Shown here: one piece after another, positions 53,884-64,000 of the stretch
Layout of the letters: the number at the start of each line of letters is the position of its first letter
Numbering within the stretch: the stretch's first letter is position 1
NCBI GenBank assembly: GCA_964036665.1
Contig: OZ038530.1
Location: 1,364,001-1,428,000 of the forward strand
DNA: 64,000 nt
Reading direction: 5' to 3'
Source of the DNA: Gordius sp. MW1
Taxonomy: Eukaryota; Nematomorpha; Gordioida; Gordea; Gordiidae
Notes under the pieces: model-generated
Database searches by the model: none
What the model saw: only the letters and a program-made list of their open reading frames with translations
What the model was told of the DNA's origin: nothing
Translations under genes and position numbers: made by a program

Positions 53884-56690
53884 TGTCCTTTTGTTGTCCT
53901 TCCGTTGTCCGTCCGTTGTCCGTCTGATGTCCTTCCGTTGTCCGTCCGTTGTCCGCCCGTTGTCATTCCGTTGTCCTTCCGTTGTCCGTCCGTTGTCCGC
54001 CCGTTGTCCTTCCGTTGTCCTTCCGTTGTCCGTCCGTTGTCCGTCTGATGTCCTTTTGTTGTCCGTCTGATGTCCTTCCGTTGTCCGTCCGTTGTCCGCC
54101 CGTTGTCCTTCCGTTGTCCTTCCGTTGTCCTTCCGTTGTCCTTCCGTTGTCCGTCCGTTGTCCGTCTGATGTCATTTTGTTGTCCGTCCGTTGTCCGCCC
54201 GTTGTCCGTCCGTTGTCCGCCCGTTGTCCTTCCGTTGTCCTTCCGTTGTCCGTCCGTTGTCCTTTCGTTGTCCGTCCGTTGTCCGTCCGTTGTCCGTTCG
54301 TTGTCCGTTCGTTGTCCGCCCGTTGTCCGTCTGATGTCCTTCCGTTATCCGTCCGTTGTCCGTCCGTTGTCCGTCTGATGTCCTTCCGTTGTCCGTCCGT
54401 TGTCCGCCCGTTGTCCTTCCGTTGTCCGTCCGTTGTCCGTCCGTTGTCCGTCTGATGTCCTTTTGTTGTCCGTCCGTTGTCCGCCCGTTGTCCATCCGTT
54501 GTCCGCCCGTTGTCCGTCCGTTGTCCGTCCGTTGTCCGCCCGTTGTCCTTCCGTTGTCCTTCCGTTGTCCTTCCGTTGTCCGCCCGTTGTCCGCCCGTTG
54601 TCCTTCCGTTGTCCGCCCATTGTCCGTCCGTTGTCCGTCCGTTGTCCGTCCGTTGTCCGTCCGTTGTCCTTTCGTTGTCCGTCCGTTGTCCGCCCGTTGT
54701 CCTTCCGTTGTCCGCCCGTTGTCCGTCCGTTGTCCGTCCGTTGTCCGCCCGTTGTCCTTCCGTTGTCCTTCCGTTGTCATTCCGTTGTCCGTCCGTTGTC
54801 CGTCCGTTGTCCTTCCGTTGTCACTCCGTTGTCCGCCCGTTGTCCGCCCGTTGTCCGTCCGTTGTCCGCCCGTTGTCCTTCCGTTGTCCGCCCATTGTCC
54901 GTCCGTTGTCCGTCCGTTGTCCGTCCGTTGTCCTTCTGTTGTCCTTTCGTTGTCCGCCCGTTGTCCGTCCGTTGTCCGTCCGTTGTCCGTCCGTTGTCCG
55001 TCCATTGTCCGCCCGTTGTCCTTCCGTTGTCCGTTCGTTGTCCGTTCGTTGTCCGTTCGTTGTCCGTCTGATGTCCTTTTGTTGTCCTTCCGTTGTCCGT
55101 CCGTTGTCCGTCTGATGTCCTTCCGTTGTCCGTCCGTTGTCCGCCCGTTGTCATTCCGTTGTCCTTCCGTTGTCCGTCCGTTGTCCGCCCGTTGTCCTTC
55201 CGTTGTCCTTCCGTTGTCCGTCCGTTGTCCTTCCGTTGTCCGTCCGTTGTCCGTCTGATGTCCTTCCGTTGTCCGTCCGTTGTCCGCCCGTTGTCCTTCC
55301 GTTGTCCTTCCGTTGTCCTTCCGTTGTCCTTCCGTTGTCCTTCCGTTGTACGTCCGTTGTCCGTCTGATGTCATTTTGTTGTCCGTCCGTTGTCCGCCCG
55401 TTGTCCATCCGTTGTCCTTCCGTTGTCCTTCCGTTGTCCTTCCGTTGTCCGTCCGTTGTCCGTCCGTTGTCCTTCCGTTGTCCGTCCGTTGTCCGTCCGT
55501 TTTCCTTCCGTTGTCCGTCAGATGTCCTTTTGTTGTCTGTCCGTTGTCCGTTCGTTGTCCGTTCGTTGTCCGCCCGTTGTCCTTCCGTTGTCCTTCCGTT
55601 GTCCGTCCGTTGTCCGTCCGTTGTCCTTCCGTTGTCCGTCTGATGTCCTTTTGTTGTCTGTCCGTTGTCCGTTCGTTGTCCGTTCGTTGTCTGTCCGTTG
55701 TCCGTCCGTTGTCCTTCCGTTGTCCTTCCGTTGTCCTTCCGTTGTCCGTCCGTTGTGCGTCTGATGTCATTTTGTTGTCCGTCCGTTGTCCGTCCGTTGT
55801 CCGTTTGTTGTCCGTCCGTTGTCCGTCTGATGTCCTTTTGTTGTCTATCCGTTGTCCGTTCGTTGTCCGTTCGTTGTCCGTTCGTTGTCCGTTCGTTGTC
55901 CGTCTGATGTCCTTTTGTTGTCCTTCCGTTGTCCGTCCGTTGTCCGTTTGATGTCCTTTTGTTGTCCGTCCGTTGTCCGTCCGTTGTCCTTGCGTTGTCC
56001 TTCCGTTGTCCGCCCGTTGTCCGTTCGTTGTCCGTCCGTTGTCCTTTCGTTGTCCGCCCGTTGTCCGTCCGTTGTCCGTCCGTTGTCCGTCCGTTGTCCG
56101 CCCGTTGTCCTTCCGTTGTCCTTCCGTTGTCCGTCTGTTGTCCTTTCGTTGTCCGCCCGTTGTCCGTCCGTTGTCCGTCCGTTGTCCGTCCGTTGTCCGT
56201 CCGTTGTCCGCCCGTTGTCCTTCCGTTGTCCGTCCGTTGTCCTTCCGTTGTCCGTCCGTTGTCCGTTTGATGTCCTTTTGTTGTCCGTCCGTTGTCCGTC
56301 CGTTGTCCTTCCGTTGTCCGCCCGTTGTCCGTTCGTTGTCCGTTCGTTGTCCGTCTGATGTCCTTTTGTTGTCCTTCCGTTGTCCGTCTGATGTCCTTCC
56401 GTTGTCCGTCCGTTGTCCGCCCGTTGTCATTCCGTTGTCCTTCCGTTGTCCGTCCGTTGTCCGCCCGTTGTCCTTCCGTTGTCCGTCCGTTGTCCTTCCG
56501 TTGTCCGTCCGTTGTCCGTCTGATGTCCTTCCGTTGTCCGTCCGTTGTCCGCCCGTTGTCCTTCCGTTGTCCTTCCGTTGTCCTTCCGTTGTCCTTCCGT
56601 TGTCCTTCCGTTGTCCGTCCGTTGTCCGTCTGATGTCATTTTGTTGTCCGTCCGTTGTCCGCCCGTTGTCCATCCGTTGTCCTTCCGTTG
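53884..56690 (+). repeat. 4,026-bp-offset repeat, unit A (about 2.8 kb)
   Basis: This block recurs at 57910-60716 in the same order with very few differences, for example TTGTCCTTCTG near 54926 against TTGTCCGTCTG near 58952. The match begins at 53884/57910 and parts at about 56690/60716. The 484-bp repeats lie between the two units. Confidence 0.8.
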
Positions 56691-56708
56691 TCCTTCCGTT
56701 GTCCGTCC

Positions 56709-58050
56709 GTTGTGCGTCTGATGTCATTTTGTTGTCCGTCCGTTGTCCGTCCGTTGTCCGTTTGTTGTCCGTCCGTTGTCCGTCTGATGTCCTTTTGTTG
56801 TCTATCCGTTGTCCGTTCGTTGTCCGTTCGTTGTCCGTTCGTTGTCCGTTCGTTGTCCGTCTGATGTCCTTTTGTTGTCCTTCCGTTGTCCGTCCGTTGT
56901 CCGTTTGATGTCCTTTTGTTGTCCGTCCGTTGTCCGTCCGTTGTCCTTTTGTTGTCCTTCCGTTGTCCGTCCGTTGTCCGTCTGATGTCCTTCCGTTGTC
57001 CGTCCGTTGTCCGCCCGTTGTCATTCCGTTGTCCTTCCGTTGTCCGTCCGTTGTCCGCCCGTTGTCCTTCCGTTGTCCTTCCGTTGTCCGTCCGTTGTCC
57101 GTCCGTTGTCCGTCTGATGTCCTTCCGTTGTCCGTCCGTTGTCCGTCCGTTGTCCTTCCGTTGTCCTTCCGTTGTCCTTCCGTTGTCCGTCCGTTGTGCG
57201 TCTGATGTCATTTTGTTGTCCGTCCGTTGTCCGTCCGTTGTCCGTTTGTTGTCCGTCCGTTGTCCGTCTGATGTCCTTTTGTTGTCTATCCGTTGTCCGT
57301 TCGTTGTCCGTTCGTTGTCCGTTCGTTGTCCGTTCGTTGTCCGTCTGATGTCCTTTTGTTGTCCTTCCGTTGTCCGTCCGTTGTCCGTTTGATGTCCTTT
57401 TGTTGTCCGTCCGTTGTCCGTCCCTTGTCCTTTTGTTGTCCTTCCGTTGTCCGTCCGTTGTCCGTCTGATGTCCTTCCGTTGTCCGTCCGTTGTCCGCCC
57501 GTTGTCATTCCGTTGTCCTTCCGTTGTCCGTCCGTTGTCCGCCCGTTGTCCTTCCGTTGTCCGTCCGTTGTCCTTCCGTTGTCCGTCCGTTGTCCGTCTG
57601 ATGTCCTTCCGTTGTCCGTCCGTTGTCCGTCCGTTGTCCTTCCGTTGTCCTTCCGTTGTCCTTCCGTTGTCCGTCCGTTGTGCGTCTGATGTCATTTTGT
57701 TGTCCGTCCGTTGTCCGTCCGTTGTCCGTTTGTTGTCCGTCCGTTGTCCGTCTGATGTCCTTTTGTTGTCTATCCGTTGTCCGTTCGTTGTCCGTTCGTT
57801 GTCCGTTCGTTGTCCGTTCGTTGTCCGTCTGATGTCCTTTTGTTGTCCTTCCGTTGTCCGTCCGTTGTCCGTTTGATGTCCTTTTGTTGTCCGTCCGTTG
57901 TCCGTCCGTTGTCCTTTTGTTGTCCTTCCGTTGTCCGTCCGTTGTCCGTCTGATGTCCTTCCGTTGTCCGTCCGTTGTCCGCCCGTTGTCATTCCGTTGT
58001 CCTTCCGTTGTCCGTCCGTTGTCCGCCCGTTGTCCTTCCGTTGTCCTTCC
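56709..58050 (+). repeat. 484-bp higher-order repeat, about 2.8 tandem copies
   Basis: The marker unit TTGTGCGTCTG followed by ATGTCATTTTG recurs at 56709, 57193 and 57677, exactly 484 bp apart, which is 44 satellite units. The third copy is partial and its right edge is approximate. Related single copies of the marker lie at 55752, 59778 and 63529. Confidence 0.8.
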
Positions 58051-60716
58051 GTTGTCCGTCCGTTGTCCGTCTGATGTCCTTTTGTTGTCCGTCTGATGTC
58101 CTTCCGTTGTCCGTCCGTTGTCCGCCCGTTGTCCTTCCGTTGTCCTTCCGTTGTCCTTCCGTTGTCCTTCCGTTGTCCGTCCGTTGTCCGTCTGATGTCA
58201 TTTTGTTGTCCGTCCGTTGTCCGCCCGTTGTCCGTCCGTTGTCCGCCCGTTGTCCTTCCGTTGTCCTTCCGTTGTCCGTCCGTTGTCCTTTCGTTGTCCG
58301 TCCGTTGTCCGTCCGTTGTCCGTTCGTTGTCCGTTCGTTGTCCGCCCGTTGTCCGTCTGATGTCCTTCCGTTATCCGTCCGTTGTCCGTCCGTTGTCCGT
58401 CTGATGTCCTTCCGTTGTCCGTCCGTTGTCCGCCCGTTGTCCTTCCGTTGTCCGTCCGTTGTCCGTCCGTTGTCCGTCTGATGTCCTTTTGTTGTCCGTC
58501 CGTTGTCCGCCCGTTGTCCATCCGTTGTCCGCCCGTTGTCCGTCCGTTGTCCGTCCGTTGTCCGCCCGTTGTCCTTCCGTTGTCCTTCCGTTGTCCTTCC
58601 GTTGTCCGCCCGTTGTCCGCCCGTTGTCCTTCCGTTGTCCGCCCATTGTCCGTCCGTTGTCCGTCCGTTGTCCGTCCGTTGTCCGTCCGTTGTCCTTTCG
58701 TTGTCCGTCCGTTGTCCGCCCGTTGTCCTTCCGTTGTCCGCCCGTTGTCCGTCCGTTGTCCGTCCGTTGTCCGCCCGTTGTCCTTCCGTTGTCCTTCCGT
58801 TGTCATTCCGTTGTCCGTCCGTTGTCCGTCCGTTGTCCTTCCGTTGTCACTCCGTTGTCCGCCCGTTGTCCGCCCGTTGTCCGTCCGTTGTCCGCCCGTT
58901 GTCCTTCCGTTGTCCGCCCATTGTCCGTCCGTTGTCCGTCCGTTGTCCGTCCGTTGTCCGTCTGTTGTCCTTTCGTTGTCCGCCCGTTGTCCGTCCGTTG
59001 TCCGTCCGTTGTCCGTCCGTTGTCCGTCCATTGTCCGCCCGTTGTCCTTCCGTTGTCCGTTCGTTGTCCGTTCGTTGTCCGTTCGTTGTCCGTCTGATGT
59101 CCTTTTGTTGTCCTTCCGTTGTCCGTCCGTTGTCCGTCTGATGTCCTTCCGTTGTCCGTCCGTTGTCCGCCCGTTGTCATTCCGTTGTCCTTCCGTTGTC
59201 CGTCCGTTGTCCGCCCGTTGTCCTTCCGTTGTCCTTCCGTTGTCCGTCCGTTGTCCTTCCGTTGTCCGTCCGTTGTCCGTCTGATGTCCTTCCGTTGTCC
59301 GTCCGTTGTCCGCCCGTTGTCCTTCCGTTGTCCTTCCGTTGTCCTTCCGTTGTCCTTCCGTTGTCCTTCCGTTGTACGTCCGTTGTCCGTCTGATGTCAT
59401 TTTGTTGTCCGTCCGTTGTCCGCCCGTTGTCCATCCGTTGTCCTTCCGTTGTCCTTCCGTTGTCCTTCCGTTGTCCGTCCGTTGTCCGTCCGTTGTCCTT
59501 CCGTTGTCCGTCCGTTGTCCGTCCGTTTTCCTTCCGTTGTCCGTCAGATGTCCTTTTGTTGTCTGTCCGTTGTCCGTTCGTTGTCCGTTCGTTGTCCGCC
59601 CGTTGTCCTTCCGTTGTCCTTCCGTTGTCCGTCCGTTGTCCGTCCGTTGTCCTTCCGTTGTCCGTCTGATGTCCTTTTGTTGTCTGTCCGTTGTCCGTTC
59701 GTTGTCCGTTCGTTGTCTGTCCGTTGTCCGTCCGTTGTCCTTCCGTTGTCCTTCCGTTGTCCTTCCGTTGTCCGTCCGTTGTGCGTCTGATGTCATTTTG
59801 TTGTCCGTCCGTTGTCCGTCCGTTGTCCGTTTGTTGTCCGTCCGTTGTCCGTCTGATGTCCTTTTGTTGTCTATCCGTTGTCCGTTCGTTGTCCGTTCGT
59901 TGTCCGTTCGTTGTCCGTTCGTTGTCCGTCTGATGTCCTTTTGTTGTCCTTCCGTTGTCCGTCCGTTGTCCGTTTGATGTCCTTTTGTTGTCCGTCCGTT
60001 GTCCGTCCGTTGTCCTTGCGTTGTCCTTCCGTTGTCCGCCCGTTGTCCGTTCGTTGTCCGTCCGTTGTCCTTTCGTTGTCCGCCCGTTGTCCGTCCGTTG
60101 TCCGTCCGTTGTCCGTCCGTTGTCCGCCCGTTGTCCTTCCGTTGTCCTTCCGTTGTCCGTCTGTTGTCCTTTCGTTGTCCGCCCGTTGTCCGTCCGTTGT
60201 CCGTCCGTTGTCCGTCCGTTGTCCGTCCGTTGTCCGCCCGTTGTCCTTCCGTTGTCCGTCCGTTGTCCTTCCGTTGTCCGTCCGTTGTCCGTTTGATGTC
60301 CTTTTGTTGTCCGTCCGTTGTCCGTCCGTTGTCCTTCCGTTGTCCGCCCGTTGTCCGTTCGTTGTCCGTTCGTTGTCCGTCTGATGTCCTTTTGTTGTCC
60401 TTCCGTTGTCCGTCTGATGTCCTTCCGTTGTCCGTCCGTTGTCCGCCCGTTGTCATTCCGTTGTCCTTCCGTTGTCCGTCCGTTGTCCGCCCGTTGTCCT
60501 TCCGTTGTCCGTCCGTTGTCCTTCCGTTGTCCGTCCGTTGTCCGTCTGATGTCCTTCCGTTGTCCGTCCGTTGTCCGCCCGTTGTCCTTCCGTTGTCCTT
60601 CCGTTGTCCTTCCGTTGTCCTTCCGTTGTCCTTCCGTTGTCCGTCCGTTGTCCGTCTGATGTCATTTTGTTGTCCGTCCGTTGTCCGCCCGTTGTCCATC
60701 CGTTGTCCTTCCTTTG
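57910..60716 (+). repeat. 4,026-bp-offset repeat, unit B (about 2.8 kb)
   Basis: Second copy of 53884-56690. Beyond it the array switches near 60.72 kb into a rearranged mixture resembling 54.5 kb and then 55.1-55.4 kb. Confidence 0.8.
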
Positions 60717-63700
60717 TCCTTCCGTTGTCCTTCCGTTGTCCGTCCGTTGTCCGCCCGTTGTCCATCCGTTGTCCGCCCGTTGTCCGTCCGTTGTCCGTCC
60801 GTTGTCCGCCCGTTGTCCTTCCGTTGTCCTTCCGTTGTCCTTCCGTTGTCCGCCCGTTGTCCGCCCGTTGTCCTTCCGTTGTCCGCCCATTGTCCGTCCG
60901 TTGTCCTTCCGTTGTCCGTCTGATGTCCTTCCGTTGTCCGTCCGTTGTCCGCCCGTTGTCATTCCGTTGTCCTTCCGTTGTCCGTCCGTTGTCCGCCCGT
61001 TGTCCTTCCGTTGTCCTTCCGTTGTCCGTCCGTTGTCCTTCCGTTGTCCGTCCGTTGTCCGTCTGATGTCCTTCCGTTGTCCGTCCGTTGTCCGCCCGTT
61101 GTCCTTCCGTTGTCCTTCCGTTGTCCTTCCGTTGTCCTTCCGTTGTCCTTCCGTTGTCCGTCCGTTGTCCGTCTGATGTCATTTTGTTGTCCGTCCGTTG
61201 TCCGCCCGTTGTCCATCCGTTGTCCTTCCGTTGTCCTTCCGTTGTCCTTCCGTTGTCCGTCCGTTGTCCGCCCGTTGTCCTTCCGTTGTCCTTCCGTTGT
61301 CCGTCCGTTGTCCGTCAGATGTCCTTTTGTTGTCTGTCCGTTGTCCGTTCGTTGTCCGTTCGTTGTCCGTCCGTTGTCCGCCCGTTGTCCTTCCGTTGTC
61401 CTTCCGTTGTCCGTCCGTTGTCCGTCCGTTGTCCTTCCGTTGTCCGTCAGATGTCCTTTTGTTGTCTGTCCGTTGTCCGTTTGTTGTCCGTTCGTTGTCC
61501 GTCCGTTGTCCTTCCGTTGTCCTTCCGTTGTCCGTTCGTTGTCCGTCCGTTGTCCGTCCGTTGTCCTTCCGTTGTCCGTCCGTTGTCCGTCCGTTGTCCG
61601 TCCGTTGTCCGTCCGTTGTCCGTCTGATGTCCTTCCGTTGTCCGTCCGTTGTCCGCCCGTTGTCCTTCCGTTGTCCTTCCGTTGTCCTTCCGTTGTCCTT
61701 CCGTTGTCCTTCCGTTGTACGTCCGTTGTCCGTCTGATGTCATTTTGTTGTCCGTCCGTTGTCCGCCCGTTGTCCGTCCGTTGTCCGTCCGTTGTCCGTT
61801 CGTTGTCCGTTCGTTGTCCTTCCGTTGTCCTTCCGTTGTCCTTCCGTTGTCCGTCCGTTGTCCGTCTGATGTCCTTCCGTTGTCCGTCCGTTGTCCGTCC
61901 GTTGTCCGCCCGTTGTCCTTCCGTTGTCCGTCCGTTGTCCGTCCGTTGTCCGTCTGATGTCCTTCCGTTGTCCGTCCGTTGTCCTTCCGTTGTCCGTCCG
62001 TTGTCCGTCCGTTGTCCGTCCGTTGTCCGTCTGATGTCCTTCCGTTGTCCTTCCGTTGTCCTTCCGTTGTCCTTCCGTTGTCCTTCCGTTGTACGTCCGT
62101 TGTCCGTCTGATGTCATTTTGTTGTCCGTCCGTTGTCCGCCCGTTGTCCATCCGTTGTCCTTCCGTTGTCCTTCCGTTGTCCTTCCGTTGTCCGTCCGTT
62201 GTCCGTCCGTTGTCCTTCCGTTGTCCGTCCGTTGTCCGTCCGTTGTCCTTCCGTTGTCCGTCAGATGTCCTTTTGTTGTCTGTCCGTTGTCCGTTCGTTG
62301 TCCGTTCGTTGTCCGCCCGTTGTCCTTCCGTTGTCCTTCCGTTGTCCGTCCGTTGTCCGTCCGTTGTCCTTCCGTTGTCCGTCTGATGTCCTTTTGTTGT
62401 CTGTCCGTTGTCCGTTCGTTGTCCGTTCGTTGTCCGTCCGTTGTCCGTCCGTTGTCCTTCCGTTGTCCTTCCGTTGTCCTTCCGTTGTCCGTCCGTTGTC
62501 CGTCTGATGTCATTTTGTTGTCCGTCCGTTGTCCGTCCGTTGTCCGTTCGTTGTCCGTCCGTTGTCCGTCTGATGTCCTTTTGTTGTCTATCCGTTGTCC
62601 GTTCGTTGTCCGTTCGTTGTCCGTTCGTTGTCCGTTCGTTGTCCGTCTGATGTCCTTTTGTTGTCCTTCCGTTGTCCGTCCGTTGTCCGTTTGATGTCCT
62701 TTTGTTGTCCGTCCGTTGTCCGTCCGTTGTCCGTCCGTTGTCCGTCCGTTGTCCTTCCGTTGTCCGTCTGATGTCCTTTTGTTGTCTGTCCGTTGTCCGT
62801 TCGTTGTCCGTTCGTTGTCCGTCCGTTGTCCGTCCGTTGTCCTTCCGTTGTCCTTCCGTTGTCCTTCCGTTGTCCGTCCGTTGTCCGTCCGTTGTCCTTC
62901 CGTTGTCCGTCAGATGTCCTTTTGTTGTCTGTCCGTTGTCCGTTCGTTGTCCGTTCGTTGTCCGCCCGTTGTCCTTCCGTTGTCCTTCCGTTGTCCGTCC
63001 GTTGTCCGTCCCTTGTCCGTCTGATGTCCTTCCGTTGTCCGTCTGATGTCCTTCCGTTGTCCGTCCGTTGTCCGTCCGTTGTCCGCCCGTTGTCTATCCG
63101 TTGTCCTTCCGTTGTCCGTCCGTTGTCCGTCTGATGTCTATCCGTTGTCCGTCCGTTGTCCGTCCGTTGTCCGTCCGTTGTCCGTCCGTTGTCCTTCCGT
63201 TGTCCGTCCGTTGTCCGTCTGATGTCCTTTTGTTGTCCGTCCGTTGTCCGTCCGTTGTCCGTTCGTTGTCCGTCCCTTGTCCGTCTGATGTCCTTTTGTT
63301 GTCCGTCCGTTGTCCGTCTGTTGTCCGTCCGTTGTCCGTCCTTTGTCCGTTCGTTGTCCGTTCGTTGTCCTTCCGTTGTCCTTCCGTTGTCCGTCCGTTG
63401 TCCGTCTGATGTCCTTCCGTTGTCCGTCCGTTGTCCGTCCGTTGTCCGCCCGTTGTCCTTCCGTTGTCCGTCCGTTGTCCGTCCGTTGTCCGTCTGATGT
63501 CCTTCCGTTGTCCTTCCGTTGTCCGTCCGTTGTGCGTCTGATGTCATTTTGTTGTCCGTCCGTTGTCCGTCCGTTGTCCGTTTGTTGTCCGTCCGTTGTC
63601 CGTCTGATGTCCTTTTGTTGTCTATCCGTTGTCCGTTCGTTGTCCGTTCGTTGTCCGTTCGTTGTCCGTTCGTTGTCCGTCTGATGTCCTTTTGTTGTCC

Positions 63701-64000
63701 TTCCGTTGTCCGTCCGTTGTCCGTTTGATGTCCTTTTGTTGTCCGTCCGTTGTCCGTCCGTTGTCCTTTTGTTGTCCTTCCGTTGTCCGTCCGTTGTCCG
63801 TCTGATGTCCTTCCGTTGTCCGTCCGTTGTCCGCCCGTTGTCATTCCGTTGTCCTTCCGTTGTCCGTCCGTTGTCCGCCCGTTGTCCTTCCGTTGTCCTT
63901 CCGTTGTCCGTCCGTTGTCCGTCCGTTGTCCGTCTGATGTCCTTCCGTTGTCCGTCCGTTGTCCGTCCGTTGTCCTTCCGTTGTCCTTCCGTTGTCCTTC

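Larger units (their letters stand above)
52953..64000 (+). repeat. 11-bp satellite array, segment 18 (right window edge)
   Basis: Eleven kilobases of uninterrupted satellite running off the window, with no spacer or transposon. Characteristic units include TTGTCATTCCG (first near 53411), the phrase GTTTGATGTCC, TTGTCTATCCG and TTGTGCGTCTG. It contains the 4,026-bp-offset repeat and the 484-bp repeats listed separately. Confidence 0.97.

Noticed and set aside
1-64000. Telomeric repeat
   Set aside because: The 11-mer TTGTCCGTCCG does not match known telomere types such as TTAGGG, TTAGG or TTTAGGG, and the array has captured spacers and a transposon typical of internal or pericentromeric satellite. 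A centromeric role is possible but cannot be judged from sequence.

Overview
This window comes from a eukaryotic genome, most likely an AT-rich invertebrate animal; the species cannot be read from the sequence. About 52 kb of the 64 kb is one tandem satellite. Its unit is 11 bp, consensus TTGTCCGTCCG, with common variants ending TTCCG, GCCCG, GTTCG, TTTTG and GTCTG. Both window edges lie inside the array. I see no intact host gene, rRNA, tRNA, CRISPR array or prokaryotic feature. The very long open frames on both strands are a by-product of an 11-bp repeat whose units almost never form stop codons.

Two kinds of non-satellite DNA interrupt the array. The first is a composite AT-rich spacer present 13 times (starts 340, 3283, 5841, 9367, 18789, 25659, 28074, 29180, 31184, 36045, 41168, 46036, 50664). 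Each has a left direct repeat of about 81 bp, two or three AT-rich modules of about 94-112 bp, a block of 11-mers in inverted orientation that meets the normal orientation at a fold-back point, and a shorter second copy of the direct repeat. Spacer lengths are 454, 465, 589 or 600 bp, differing by whole 11-mers or by one AT module. The second is a 1.43-kb non-autonomous hAT-type DNA transposon present four times (33446, 43435, 48051, and a truncated copy at 52515). It has 15-16 bp terminal inverted repeats beginning CAGGG, an 8-bp target duplication GCCCGTTG in copies 2 and 3, and remnants of the N- and C-terminal parts of a transposase.

Layout: 1-9.8 kb is satellite with four spacers; 9.8-18.8 kb is satellite without spacers and carries its own variant vocabulary; 14161-21052 and 21053-27922 are an adjacent head-to-tail duplication of about 6.9 kb; 28-31.6 kb has closely spaced spacers; 31-52.5 kb is a higher-order domain in which transposon, satellite, spacer and satellite repeat together (9.99-kb and about 4.5-4.6-kb periods); 52.95-64 kb is satellite only, with a 4,026-bp offset repeat and a 484-bp (44-unit) triplet.

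The main biological point is evolutionary. A single hAT insertion into the satellite appears to have been copied by the array's own unequal exchange, so the transposon is now part of a higher-order satellite unit. Junction differences (conversion of one target duplication, truncation of the fourth copy, mutations shared by neighbouring copies) record the order of events. I found no sign of an encoded cellular system.
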